Source: a virus
Direction: 5' to 3' (one strand)
DNA length: 27,846 nucleotides
Virus record (IMG/VR): IMGVR_UViG_3300029813_000127
Span: 1-27,846 of that record
Part shown: piece by piece, positions 16,839 through 25,440 of the stretch
Position numbering within the stretch: position 1 is the stretch's first letter
Layout of the letters: each line of letters starts with the position of its first letter
Notes under the pieces: model-generated
Told to the model about the DNA's origin: nothing
The model's input: only the letters and a program-made list of their open reading frames with translations
Database searches by the model: none
Made by a program: the position numbers and the translations under genes

Positions 16839-17426
16839 ATGATTTCATTAGACGAGGGTGAAGCAAGGCTATTAGCTAAATACTGGGGCAGGAATGACCT
16901 GGTTGAGGACGAGGAATTCTGGCAGGATGTCTTTGACTATTACACTTTTGAAATCCACGATGCACCCCTACCCTTAATGTTTGACCCTTATACAGTCAGG
17001 AGGGTGCTGGAGATGCTGAAGTGTCCATCTGGAGTGTGTGGTAAGTGTTGTTACTATGACAATATACAGGTCAGCCCCAGCGACATTAAGCGGATAATAG
17101 AAAACACCTCATACACAGATGAGGATTTAGCAAAGCTATTAACGATTAAAAATGACAAGGTGGTTTTGAATGGGAAGCCTGATGGATGTCCTTTTCTTAA
17201 AGATAACAGTTGTATGATATATGATTTTAGACCTGATTGTTGTTATATGTTCCCGTTTAGCGGGAGGGATGCTATGGCTGGGAATGTTCAGGTCAAGCAG
17301 ATGCAGATAAGGATTATATGCGAGCCAGCTTTGGCAGTAGTGAGAAAGTTAATCACAGAGGTAATAGAAAAGGGGGAGACTTTACTACTCCCCGATTTAA
17401 CGATAATTCCAAAGGTGGAGGGTTAG
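16839..17426 (+). CDS. YkgJ-type cysteine-cluster protein
   Basis: 195 residues. The middle has the YkgJ-family metal-chelating signature: C62, then C67xxC70C71 (CGKCC), C117 in GCPFL, C125 in SCMIYDF, and R131P132 followed by C134C135 and FPF. In the family the pattern is Cx(n)CGxCC, CPFL, C.IY, RPxxCR.FP. Here CR is replaced by CC. These proteins probably bind zinc or an iron-sulfur centre; the cellular role is not settled. The first 60 residues are an acidic helical extension. It lies between a virion gene and a zinc-ribbon gene that starts one base after its stop. The local DNA is visibly more A/T-rich than the head genes, compatible with acquisition. It is unusual for a phage. Confidence 0.8.
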   Translation: MISLDEGEARLLAKYWGRNDLVEDEEFWQDVFDYYTFEIHDAPLPLMFDPYTVRRVLEMLKCPSGVCGKCCYYDNIQVSPSDIKRIIENTSYTDEDLAKLLTIKNDKVVLNGKPDGCPFLKDNSCMIYDFRPDCCYMFPFSGRDAMAGNVQVKQMQIRIICEPALAVVRKLITEVIEKGETLLLPDLTIIPKVEG

Positions 17427-17427
17427 A

Positions 17428-17676
17428 ATGTTTTGTCCGAATTGCTCAGGTAAATTAAAGCCTGTAGATACTGAGAAACTTATCTCACAGGACTTGATAG
17501 GTGGAGATTACTATACCCATTATTGCCAGACCTGTAAAACCTACTGGCATCTACACATTCATAGCGGTAATGTTGACCTCATCTCAACAGGTGCTGACCA
17601 AAAGATAGCCAGCAAGAGGGTTGTGAATGATTTAGCTGTTGAACTTGGAGAGCGATTGTTTAAGTTGGAGAAGTAA
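17428..17676 (+). CDS. Small zinc-ribbon protein
   Basis: 82 residues with C3xxC6 (CPNC) at the start and C33xxC36 (CQTC), a standard zinc ribbon, followed by a histidine-rich strand (YWHLHIHSG). The C-terminal 30 residues are helical. It starts one base after the cysteine-cluster gene, and its own stop directly touches the GTG of the repeat-fibre gene. These three are therefore one translational unit. The two metal proteins may act together, for example in folding or metal loading, but this is inference. Confidence 0.75.
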   Translation: MFCPNCSGKLKPVDTEKLISQDLIGGDYYTHYCQTCKTYWHLHIHSGNVDLISTGADQKIASKRVVNDLAVELGERLFKLEK

Positions 17677-20600
17677 GTGGAACAGGTATTAGTTGGTGGT
17701 TTCTATAGTGCCCTAAATGCTGTAACTACTGAATATAACTGCCTACAGGGGGGGTATAGTTGGTATAATGTTGCAGTTTATGTAGAGACGACAATTAGCA
17801 GTTCAGGTAAGATTAAGGGATTGCGTGTCAAACTTAATGATAGTCCTGGAACAGACAAGTCCTACACTTTCACATTGATGGTTAATGGGACACCTACTGC
17901 CTTAACCTGCACGATAGCTGATGCCGCTATAAGTGCCTCAGATACTGAACACGAAGTAACTGTCTCTCCTGGGGATTATGTTTCCTTAAGGTGTGTTCCC
18001 ACTGGCACCCCTACAGCACGATATGCCCGATGGGCTTCCATATTTGATGGAACTACAGCAAAAGAAAGTCTTATTATGGGGGCTCCTTGCGCAATACAGA
18101 CAGATACCTCACAAACAGAGTATAGCTCATTGATGGGAAGGTCTGGGCTGAGTGAAACTGAGAATGATTTTCGTCAAGTTTGTCCGACTGCGGGTAAGAT
18201 TAAAAACCTCTATATTCAGTTACAAGACGACCCAGGGACATCTCCAGATGCTTATAGATTTACTCTTAGGGTCAATGGTGCGAATAGCGATGATGGTGGA
18301 GGAAACCCACTTCAAGTAACCATTGTTGCTAACGATAAAGTTGGTAATGATACTACTCACGAAATTAGTGTAGTGGCTGGAGATATTTTAACACTAATGG
18401 TTGAACCCATAGATACACCTACTTACCCTACTAATGTTAATTGGGGAATGACATTTGTTGCTGACACTGATGGTGAGAGTATTATACTAGCAGGAACTGG
18501 GGTCGACCTAGACGATAGTGCTACGGAATATAATTTTCTTACAGGACTATGGCATGGCTGGAGTGCTACTGAAAGCCAAAAATACCAATTAGCACAATCC
18601 TGCACCTTGAAGAAGTTATATGTATTGTTAAATGGTAGCCCAGGAGCAGGTAATAATTATACCTTCACAGTAAGACAGAATGGTGCAAGCCCTGCCAATG
18701 GTCTGGTAGTTGAAATAACTGGTGTTGCGACCACAGGGAACGATACAGCTCATACTATAACCATATCAAATGATGATGATCTAGATTTGATGGTTGTCCC
18801 CACTAGCACTCCAACAGTAAGGGATGCCTACTGGGGGTTGGTGTGCTATACAGGACCGCTGCACTACGACCGCTCATCTACAGCCTTACTTGGTTTGAAG
18901 GGGACTGCTTCTAAGACTAGAGTCGCAGTCAGAAGCGACACAGCTTTATTAGGTCTACTCCCTACTGGTGCCAGAACAATGGCTTATACCAGAAGCAAGA
19001 CTGCGCTACTTGGTCTGTTCTCCACTGCGTCAAGGACTTTAGTTTTAACCCTTGTAGATACTCCCCTCTTGGGATTACTTACATCTGCTAGTAGGGCTAT
19101 GGTCTATGCTGCTAAGGTCGGCACAGCTCTATTAGGGTTAAAAACCACAGCATCCAGAGTTGTTAGCTACAGCAGAGTTCAAAGTGCATTATTAGGATTA
19201 AAGCCCACCGCCACCAGAGTTATTACACTGACCCGGGCTGACATATCCTTACTTGGCCTAAAGACCACGGCTACCAGGGCTATCGCTTACGCTAGAACTA
19301 ATACTGCCTTGCTGGGCCTGAAGTCCACAGCGACAAGAGTGATAGTCCTCACCAGAGCGGATACTGCCTTACTGGGGTTGCTCGCCACAGGGACTAGAGC
19401 TATAGTTTATGCTGAAAAGTCAGCAACTGCCCTTCTGGGTCTATTATCTACTGGGACTAGGAGTGTCAGCTATGCCCGAACCAAGACAGCTCTCTTAGGT
19501 TTGAAGACAACTGCCTCTCGCATAGTAGCCTATACAAGAACTAAGTCTGCATTGCTTGGCTTAAAGACCACCGGAGCAAGGGTAGTAATCTTGACCCGTG
19601 CCGGTACTGCTCTACTAGGGTTAAAGACCACAGGTGAAAGAGCTGGTTACTACTTCATGACTGGCGTTGCACTTCTTGGGCTGAAGGCAACCGCCACCAG
19701 AACAGTTGCTTATACGAGGACTGAGACTGCCCTACTGGGGTTAAAGGCGACAGCTTCTAGGGTAGTGAGTTTAAGCCGGGCTGACACTGCTTTACTGGGG
19801 TTGCTTTCCACAGCTTTAAGAGCGGTGGCCTATGCACGGGTGAATACGGCTCTACTCGGACTCAAAGCTACCGCTTCTAGGGTAATGATTTTAAGCCGTG
19901 CCGATTCTGCTCTACTCGGACTCAAGGGGACTGCCTCCAGAGTATTGACTTTAACTAGGGAGAATACCGCCTTATTGGACTTGAAACCTACCGCTTCAAG
20001 GTTGGTAGCATATTCTAGGACAGCCACCGCTTTATTAGGCTTGACGGCTGCCGGGGTAAGAACTGTTATCTTGACCCGTAGTAGCACTGCCTTACTCGGG
20101 CTGAAGACCACTGCCACAAGGGTCGTATCATACTCAAGGGTGAACACCGCTTTGCTGGGTCTAAAGTCTACTGGTGCCAAGGCGGTGGCTCGGGTCCGAA
20201 CCGGCACAGCACTTCTTGGATTAGAGGCTACCGCCGTAAGGACAGTGGTTCTATCCAGGAGTGATACCGCACTGTTAGGGCTGAAGGGAGTGGGGACAAG
20301 GGTTATCTCTATCACTCGGTCCGACACTGCCTTACTAGGCTTAAAACCTACTGCGTCCAGGGCTGTAGCCTATGTTCGGAGCGGAACTGCTTTGCTGGGG
20401 CTAGAGACAACCGCAAGCAGATTGGTGGGGTATATCAGGTCTGGCACTGCTTTATTAGGACTGAAAGGAACAGCCTCTCGCACAATAGCTCTCACCCGGG
20501 TAAAGACTGCGCTCCTGGGTTTGGAGACAACTGCCTCCAGAGCTATGGCATACGCCAGAGTTGCTACAGCTTTGCTCGGTCTAAAGTCTACTGCTTCCCG

Positions 20601-20919
20601 GGTTATTGTCCTCACTAGGTCGGATACAGCCTTATTAGGATTGAAAACTACGGCAGTGAGAGCAGTAGCTTACACTAGGGCTGATACAGCTCTACTCGGA
20701 CTCAAAACTACCGCGACAAGAGTGGTAGCCTATACACGGACTGGGGCAGCTCTATTAGGCTTGAAGTCTACGGCTACCAGGGTCATTGCATTAACACGGA
20801 CAGGCACAGCATTATTAGGACTCAAGACTACCGGTATTTACTCAATGATGAGGGTACTAGGTCTAAAGGTCATCACCAGCACTTACAGGAAGCTAAAGAC
20901 ATTTACGAGTGGAGGTTAG
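17677..20919 (+). CDS. 1080-residue fibre-like protein with 20-residue repeats
   Basis: Starts at GTG 17677, directly on the previous stop, with GGAGAAG ahead. Residues 1-~395 are three similar beta-sandwich-like domains of about 130 residues. Each has a strand block with K-IK-L-V-L, then SPGT..YTFTL.VNG, then DT.HE..V..GD, and a closing PT.TPT...W. From residue 402 there are 32 complete repeats of 20 (two of them 21) residues with the pattern TALLGLKxTAxRVxxYTRxx, then a partial repeat and a short tail. The repeats are very basic, with about one Lys and two Arg each. A 20-residue period of two short strands fits a beta-solenoid shaft. The protein is probably a virion surface fibre or shaft with binding domains at one end. 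No signal peptide or anchor is seen. Confidence 0.65.
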   Translation: MEQVLVGGFYSALNAVTTEYNCLQGGYSWYNVAVYVETTISSSGKIKGLRVKLNDSPGTDKSYTFTLMVNGTPTALTCTIADAAISASDTEHEVTVSPGDYVSLRCVPTGTPTARYARWASIFDGTTAKESLIMGAPCAIQTDTSQTEYSSLMGRSGLSETENDFRQVCPTAGKIKNLYIQLQDDPGTSPDAYRFTLRVNGANSDDGGGNPLQVTIVANDKVGNDTTHEISVVAGDILTLMVEPIDTPTYPTNVNWGMTFVADTDGESIILAGTGVDLDDSATEYNFLTGLWHGWSATESQKYQLAQSCTLKKLYVLLNGSPGAGNNYTFTVRQNGASPANGLVVEITGVATTGNDTAHTITISNDDDLDLMVVPTSTPTVRDAYWGLVCYTGPLHYDRSSTALLGLKGTASKTRVAVRSDTALLGLLPTGARTMAYTRSKTALLGLFSTASRTLVLTLVDTPLLGLLTSASRAMVYAAKVGTALLGLKTTASRVVSYSRVQSALLGLKPTATRVITLTRADISLLGLKTTATRAIAYARTNTALLGLKSTATRVIVLTRADTALLGLLATGTRAIVYAEKSATALLGLLSTGTRSVSYARTKTALLGLKTTASRIVAYTRTKSALLGLKTTGARVVILTRAGTALLGLKTTGERAGYYFMTGVALLGLKATATRTVAYTRTETALLGLKATASRVVSLSRADTALLGLLSTALRAVAYARVNTALLGLKATASRVMILSRADSALLGLKGTASRVLTLTRENTALLDLKPTASRLVAYSRTATALLGLTAAGVRTVILTRSSTALLGLKTTATRVVSYSRVNTALLGLKSTGAKAVARVRTGTALLGLEATAVRTVVLSRSDTALLGLKGVGTRVISITRSDTALLGLKPTASRAVAYVRSGTALLGLETTASRLVGYIRSGTALLGLKGTASRTIALTRVKTALLGLETTASRAMAYARVATALLGLKSTASRVIVLTRSDTALLGLKTTAVRAVAYTRADTALLGLKTTATRVVAYTRTGAALLGLKSTATRVIALTRTGTALLGLKTTGIYSMMRVLGLKVITSTYRKLKTFTSGG
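18880..20835 (+). repeat. 33-unit, 60-base tandem coding repeat
   Basis: Thirty-two complete units plus a partial one (from 20806) fill the second half of the fibre gene. Thirty units are 60 bases and two are 63, so the array is always in frame. The Leu-Leu-Gly-Leu core is written with many synonymous codons. A few units share long identical strings (GCTCTACTCGGACTCAA near 19850, 19910 and 20690), as expected of old amplification plus a few later copies. Confidence 0.95.
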
Positions 20920-20923
20920 CTAT

Positions 20924-21484
20924 ATGGCGATAGAAGTTGGCGAGGTCAGAAGAGCTAGGGAGATAGGACGAAAAGGAAACTATAAATATATCCGGGCAGC
21001 TTGTGTGGATTGTGGTAAGGAACGGTGGATTCAAGTTAAAGATGGGGAGCCCCGGAATCTAAGGTGCAGGTCTTGCAGTAATTCCTTTCTTGCTAAAAAC
21101 TGGGGAGGTGGGAGAACAACAACCTCAAAAGGTTATGTTCAGGTTAAACTATTCAAAGATGACTTCTTTTACCCAATGGCTGCCAAAAATGGCTATGTTT
21201 TAGAACATAGGCTAGTTATGGCGAAGAAGCTGGGACGGTGCCTTCAATCGTGGGAGCATGTGCAACACAAAGGGGTAAGGTATAGTGGGGTCGCGAATAA
21301 GCAGGATAATCTAGAGGACAATTTGGAGTTGACTACCAACGGAAGCCACATTAAAGAGCATCAGAGGGGTTATAAAGCTGGATATGCGAGAGGTCTGGCT
21401 GACGGGCGAACCAAGCAAATAGAAGAACTGAAACAAGAAATCAGACTTTTAAGATGGCAAATGCAGCAGGAGGCAAGAATATGA
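20924..21484 (+). CDS. HNH endonuclease with zinc ribbon
   Basis: A 186-residue HNH-family nuclease of the free-standing phage homing type. The N-terminal domain has C27xxC30 and C48xxC51 (CVDC, CRSC), a zinc ribbon. The HNH core lies between about 92 and 146: [15 protein letters not shown], then H112/H115, NLEDNLEL (N130, N133) and the terminal H142/H146. The C-terminus is a coiled coil. ATG 20924 is chosen because GGAGG (20911-20915) lies 8 bases upstream. The stop overlaps the next start (ATGA). The N-terminal half is clearly related to the nuclease at 26163. Confidence 0.85.
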   Translation: MAIEVGEVRRAREIGRKGNYKYIRAACVDCGKERWIQVKDGEPRNLRCRSCSNSFLAKNWGGGRTTTSKGYVQVKLFKDDFFYPMAAKNGYVLEHRLVMAKKLGRCLQSWEHVQHKGVRYSGVANKQDNLEDNLELTTNGSHIKEHQRGYKAGYARGLADGRTKQIEELKQEIRLLRWQMQQEARI

Positions 21485-21795
21485 TAGAGGTAGTCACTAC
21501 ATTCCAGAAAGAAGAGACGGTCTGGATTTTAGCCTATGTCTACAACCAGCGGACTGGCGCCCCTGCTGGCCCCACGGCAATCACACTAACTCTCAGTGGG
21601 CCTGATGGAGTAGCGGTTTTTCCTGAACCAGTAGCCATGAGTGAGTACACTGAGGGAGAATACCAATACTTCTACACACTCCCTCCAGATGCAAAAAGGG
21701 GCTGGTGGAGAGGGCTCGTAAAGGTCGTGGATGGCAGTGTTGCAGGGGGAGACTACAAAGCCACAATCGCAACCTTTGGATTCAGGATAAAGTAG
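21481..21795 (+). CDS. Small Ig-like tail protein
   Basis: 104 residues. ATG 21481 is coupled to the preceding stop (ATGA) and preceded by AGGAGG at 21468-21473. The protein is a run of beta strands ([44 protein letters not shown]), the layout of an Ig- or carbohydrate-binding-like domain such as those found next to tail-tip proteins. It stops directly before the tail-tip gene. It may be a tail-tip accessory subunit or upper-baseplate protein. No catalytic motif. Confidence 0.55.
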   Translation: MIEVVTTFQKEETVWILAYVYNQRTGAPAGPTAITLTLSGPDGVAVFPEPVAMSEYTEGEYQYFYTLPPDAKRGWWRGLVKVVDGSVAGGDYKATIATFGFRIK

Positions 21796-24531
21796 ATGAG
21801 AGAACTACCACCCGAACTCAAGGCAGCCCAAGAGGCTATGGTTATAGACCCCTTGGTCAAAATTGTCCTTACTCATGGGGCCAGCTCTTATACTTATGAC
21901 CGGGACCGCATCTTAGACAGGAACCACCCGGAAGAGCCATATAGCCAGAAGGCCACGGTAGTGCTGGACAATAGTGATGGGGCATTAACTAATCTTGCTT
22001 TGCAAGGTTATAAGGGTGTTATTTCTTATGGTGCGATAACCGGTGCTGGTGAGGAGTATTCCGCTTGTGCTCCTCTGTGGGTAATCGGGCAGCAGCTAGA
22101 ATCTTCTCCAGGCAAGCTAGATTGCACTCTTGAGCTTATTGGGATAATGAACCTGATGGCTGAGGACAAAGCCAGTGCCAAATATATGCCCGATGAGACC
22201 GACACGAAGACTGTTAAAACGCTTATCAATGAGATACTCGGTGCTACTCTAGCCTGCTATTCCCACTGTGATGCGGTGCAAGTAAAGTGGGAAACTGGTT
22301 ATGACACCCTGGCTGACACATACAAACCAAAGGACACCTTCAGGATATATGCTGGTGGCTCCAGGCTGGCAGCATTTAGAAGGCTATTAGACTATACGGG
22401 CAATGTGGCTCGGGCTGAGGCTGACGGCAAGGTTCATATTTTTAAGCCGATTACTAGCGGAGTAGTCTATGACTCCGAATACAGTCTTGAGAGCGGACAC
22501 ACCTTCTTCTCCAAGGCTTATCGCAAGCGAGTGGTGATTCCGGGTTACATCGTGGTGAAAAGCCAGCCAGATGATGTCCCTCAATACTCTGGGTTTGCTA
22601 AAGACCCGGGGTATGATGCCCTGCCGGCAAAATTAAAGAAGCAAGACTTTAAGCAGATGAGGCTGGAAAGCAGCGACCCCCAGGCCAATGATATAGCTGC
22701 TGCAATCCTGTCTAAGCATCAGCTATGGTCAGAGATGGGAGCCGCCGATGTTCCTATGAATGTCGGTGCCGAGGTATTTGACTATGTGAAGGTCGCTGCC
22801 CTTTGCGCTGAAGATGTTTACCGGGTAGGCAATCTGGGACATCTGACACGCCACTACAACGCCGAGAGAGGCGAATGGCGGATGACCTTTAGCTTTGGTA
22901 ACTGGATGACAGTAAGGAAGGCACTGGCTAATTTAGACCCTACGGGCAGCATCGGCACGGATGAGCTTGAGGAATACTTTAGCCGGCTGCAAGTCAAAGA
23001 CCTCTATGCTGAGAACATCCTGGCTGAGAACATGGCTTTTGTCTGGATTGACCCCGATAACAACATTGACTTGTCCAAGATAGGGGATAACCTGGACAAT
23101 CTACCTGATGGAGAGGTCTTTGCTAGGGTTAAAACATTACACCTCAGTGCCGAAGGCGGTATCAAGCTAGATGAGCATATCCTTTATAAAGCTGGCTACG
23201 ACCCCGATACCAAGCGGAGGAATTTCACCTCAACACCCACTACCCCTTATGACTCAGGAGATATGTGGACGGATGGCACGGTGCTTAAACGATGCACGAC
23301 AGCCAGGGCGACCGGGGCTTATGTGGCGGGTGATTGGACACAGGTATCAATTGATGAGATAAAAGACGGCTCCATTTACCAGCGGGCTAAGAGTGCAGCT
23401 CTGACGCCTGATGGGCTAGTCATCCTTGACCAAGTATATGTGGATACTGAGGCTGGTGAATATGGCTTAGTTAAAAGAACGGGCATCAGTGCTGGCAAGA
23501 TTTTATTATCAGAGAGCACACCAGATGATGACCACCTTTTAACATCTACTACTGAAAAAACAACTTGGAATGGCAAAGAGATCGCTATTAAAAGGGGCAC
23601 TACTGCACCAGCAGACAAAACAAAGCTATGGCTAGATACTTCAACAACTCCTTATGTTTGGAAGCGGTGGTCTGGTGCAGCGTGGGTGAAAGCTACACCC
23701 ACTAAAGCGGACGAGATTGCAGAAACGGCATACTTAAAGTGGGCTGCTGAGCACGGCGCTGATGTAACTGCCGGCAAACCTTTGAGTGTTTTAACTAATA
23801 GGACGCTGGAGTTTATCGCTGATAGCACTTACCGGAAGTCTGTAACGGGTAATGAGAAGATTGGTGCCAGTGATGCCTATGATGTCTTTGAGTCTAAATT
23901 AACCGCCTATGGTCTATCTCTATGGACAGCCAATAGCACTACCAGAGTGCAACTAACCGCAGCCGGCTTGAAGGGCTATTCTGGTGGTGTTCTACAGGTA
24001 GAGATTAGAGCTTCAGACGGCAAGATATATGCTGGGGGTGGGAATGTTATTATTGGTGCTGGTGGTATAGAGATTAGAGGGGCTACTCAACTAAAATTTA
24101 CCTATGGTGGCTCATATGCTGCTTATATCTATGTAGCATCCTCTAGAAACTTAGTTATCAGCCCCAGCACCGGGTATTTTCTTGAGACTACTACAGACTT
24201 TAAGACAAAAAATGTAAGACCTGACACTCATGAGAGTCGTGCTTGCGGATACTCCGATAATGCTTGGTCTCAGGTCTGCACCAAATACCTCTACACTAAA
24301 AGCACAAGCTGGGTATCATACCAGAAGCATGATGATATTGCTTTGTTAAAAGCTATTAAGAGCAAAAAGGAAAAAGGGAAGGACATTATAGATATTCAAA
24401 CACTCCCGAAGGAACTTGTCATTGACAACGATTATGTGAATGTAGCAGGCATGCACGGTCTTAATATCGGCGTGATGAAAGCTCTTTTGGCGAGAATAGA
24501 AGCCTTAGAAGCTAAAAAGACGGATATATAA
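21796..24531 (+). CDS. Phage tail-tip/fibre protein
   Basis: 911 residues, starting at the base after the preceding stop. Residues 1-~380 form the hub-like part: an opening VKIVLTHG, a sandwich domain and repeated beta-alpha segments, as in tail-tip (Tal/hub) proteins. Residues about 480-640 carry two copies of the fibre motif ending in GDWTQV and AAWVKA, with GDMWTDG and KLWLDTS, a short W-containing module common in siphovirus tail fibres. Residues 640-800 are beta-rich fibre. The last ~105 residues (from NVRPDTHESRACG) resemble a C-terminal intramolecular chaperone of the S74 type, but without a clear catalytic SD.R.K set. It probably recognises the host surface. It overlaps the opposite-strand gene end by 27 bases. 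Confidence 0.75.
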   Translation: MRELPPELKAAQEAMVIDPLVKIVLTHGASSYTYDRDRILDRNHPEEPYSQKATVVLDNSDGALTNLALQGYKGVISYGAITGAGEEYSACAPLWVIGQQLESSPGKLDCTLELIGIMNLMAEDKASAKYMPDETDTKTVKTLINEILGATLACYSHCDAVQVKWETGYDTLADTYKPKDTFRIYAGGSRLAAFRRLLDYTGNVARAEADGKVHIFKPITSGVVYDSEYSLESGHTFFSKAYRKRVVIPGYIVVKSQPDDVPQYSGFAKDPGYDALPAKLKKQDFKQMRLESSDPQANDIAAAILSKHQLWSEMGAADVPMNVGAEVFDYVKVAALCAEDVYRVGNLGHLTRHYNAERGEWRMTFSFGNWMTVRKALANLDPTGSIGTDELEEYFSRLQVKDLYAENILAENMAFVWIDPDNNIDLSKIGDNLDNLPDGEVFARVKTLHLSAEGGIKLDEHILYKAGYDPDTKRRNFTSTPTTPYDSGDMWTDGTVLKRCTTARATGAYVAGDWTQVSIDEIKDGSIYQRAKSAALTPDGLVILDQVYVDTEAGEYGLVKRTGISAGKILLSESTPDDDHLLTSTTEKTTWNGKEIAIKRGTTAPADKTKLWLDTSTTPYVWKRWSGAAWVKATPTKADEIAETAYLKWAAEHGADVTAGKPLSVLTNRTLEFIADSTYRKSVTGNEKIGASDAYDVFESKLTAYGLSLWTANSTTRVQLTAAGLKGYSGGVLQVEIRASDGKIYAGGGNVIIGAGGIEIRGATQLKFTYGGSYAAYIYVASSRNLVISPSTGYFLETTTDFKTKNVRPDTHESRACGYSDNAWSQVCTKYLYTKSTSWVSYQKHDDIALLKAIKSKKEKGKDIIDIQTLPKELVIDNDYVNVAGMHGLNIGVMKALLARIEALEAKKTDI

Positions 24532-24951
24532 AATCGGCTTATAATGGATGGGGGCAGGTCCCAAAGGTCTAATGGTCGCAGCATCCCAAATTTCGCCCTG
24601 ATATTCAACCCATATATGACGGCGGTCGCATAATGTTCCATAGACTAAAGAGGCATCCAACCCAGAGAATTTGAAAAGTAGCCATTCTAAAAGAGCTAAA
24701 TCTTCACAGTCTCCCGCTTTCCTAATTATAGTATGAACCGGATGTTGCCAGAAATCTACTGCATCCTTTTTGACACCACAATTTGATACGACATAAATAT
24801 GTAATTTGTTAGCCACCATATCATCTGAGTCGTTAGAATCAATCACACTATTCGCGATATACGACAAAGGCATAACGGTTAAACCTACACCGACTAGGAA
24901 AATGCAAATTGCAAATATTAGAATCACTCGTTTCATTCTAGGGATAAGCAT
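24505..24951 (-). CDS. Membrane-anchored transglutaminase-like protein
   Basis: A 148-residue product (from ATG 24951) with an N-terminal hydrophobic helix (VILIFAICIFLVGVGLTVM, residues 9-27) and a transglutaminase-like core: C82 in AGDCEDLA, H112 in RRHIWVEY and D123 in IWDAA, the expected order of the Cys-His-Asp triad. The fold is used by cysteine peptidases and transglutaminase-like hydrolases acting at the cell surface. Other starts are TTG 24966 and ATG 24936; the latter begins MKRVILIF, a classical signal start. It is the only minus-strand gene inside the late region and converges with the tail gene. It has a TTGACA promoter candidate, so it looks like an independently expressed moron, perhaps altering the host envelope or acting in lysis. 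Confidence 0.7.
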   Translation of the reverse strand: MLIPRMKRVILIFAICIFLVGVGLTVMPLSYIANSVIDSNDSDDMVANKLHIYVVSNCGVKKDAVDFWQHPVHTIIRKAGDCEDLALLEWLLFKFSGLDASLVYGTLCDRRHIWVEYQGEIWDAATIRPLGPAPIHYKPILYIRLFSF

Positions 24952-24976
24952 ATACACATCTTCCAAAATCTGTCAA
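24949..24976 (-). promoter_or_regulatory. Candidate promoter of the transglutaminase-like gene
   Basis: On the minus strand TTGACA (24976-24971) is followed after 16 bases by TATATG (24954-24949). It overlaps the ATG 24951 start, so it would favour the downstream ATG 24936. The 11-mer GGAACTTGACA (24981-24971) is identical to that at 341-351. Confidence 0.4.
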
Positions 24977-24995
24977 GTTCCAAGTGAGGTGAGAA

Positions 24996-25196
24996 ATGGA
25001 CTTAAACCAGAAGTTAAAGGAAGCGAAGGCAAAGCGGAAAGAGATTGTGGACCAGGTAAATGCACTTGCAGACAAGATGGAGGAGCTCCGGGAGCAAAGA
25101 CAGGCTTTGCTTCAAGAGGCTCTGAGATATGATGGCGAGGTAAGAGCACTGGAAGCTCTGGTCAAGGAAGGGAAGAAAGATGTGCAGGATAAGTGA
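24996..25196 (+). CDS. 66-residue coiled-coil protein
   Basis: ATG 24996 is preceded by AGGTGAG. Nearly the whole protein is one charged heptad-type helix (KEAKAKRKEIVDQVNALADK, then MEELREQRQALLQEAL). It starts on the plus strand only 45 bases beyond the oppositely oriented transglutaminase-like gene and begins the small-gene block at the end of the late region. It may be a small structural or lysis-regulating protein. No family recognised. Confidence 0.6.
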   Translation: MDLNQKLKEAKAKRKEIVDQVNALADKMEELREQRQALLQEALRYDGEVRALEALVKEGKKDVQDK

Positions 25197-25440
25197 TGTA
25201 GTTACCCACCCAAAAACGCCGAGCTGGATAACACAGACCCCGGAGCAAGTGGCAGATGCCGAGCTCGAGGCAACTTCAATACATTACACTTGGATGGTCG
25301 GCATAAGCGAGGGATGGATAACGCCTGAGCAGATAGCGATTGGTGGTGATTACCAGCATCACGAATACTGGTGGAAAAAGCATACTGAGGCTGCTTGGTA
25401 TACAGCACCGGGTTATACTGAAAAGAGGTTAGGTAAGTAA
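25180..25440 (+). CDS. 86-residue Trp-rich hypothetical protein
   Basis: ATG 25180 overlaps the end of the previous gene by 17 bases. The protein is rich in Trp, Tyr and His (WITQTPEQVADAELEA; HHEYWWKKHTEAAWYTAP). No membrane segment or catalytic motif. The stop at 25438-25440 abuts the next ATG, so it is part of the same unit. Similar short aromatic proteins are common hypothetical genes in phage late regions. Function is unknown. Confidence 0.55.
   Translation: MCRISDVVTHPKTPSWITQTPEQVADAELEATSIHYTWMVGISEGWITPEQIAIGGDYQHHEYWWKKHTEAAWYTAPGYTEKRLGK

Noticed and set aside
19830-20615. Minus-strand frames across the repeat array
   Set aside because: They are produced by the tandem repeat read backwards and have no independent support.
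18880-20835. CRISPR array
   Set aside because: Units are 60 bases, in frame without spacers, and vary at synonymous positions. They encode a conserved peptide repeat, and no cas gene is near.
18880-20919. Diversity-generating retroelement target
   Set aside because: No reverse transcriptase or template repeat is visible in the window, and the variation is mainly synonymous rather than at adenines.
21454-21480. Upstream start (ATG 21454) for the Ig-like protein
   Set aside because: AGGAGG lies just ahead of ATG 21481, which also overlaps the preceding stop as ATGA.
24806-25132. Plus-strand gene opposite the transglutaminase-like gene
   Set aside because: It is the shadow of the minus-strand gene and of the coiled-coil gene at 24996, and has no ribosome site.
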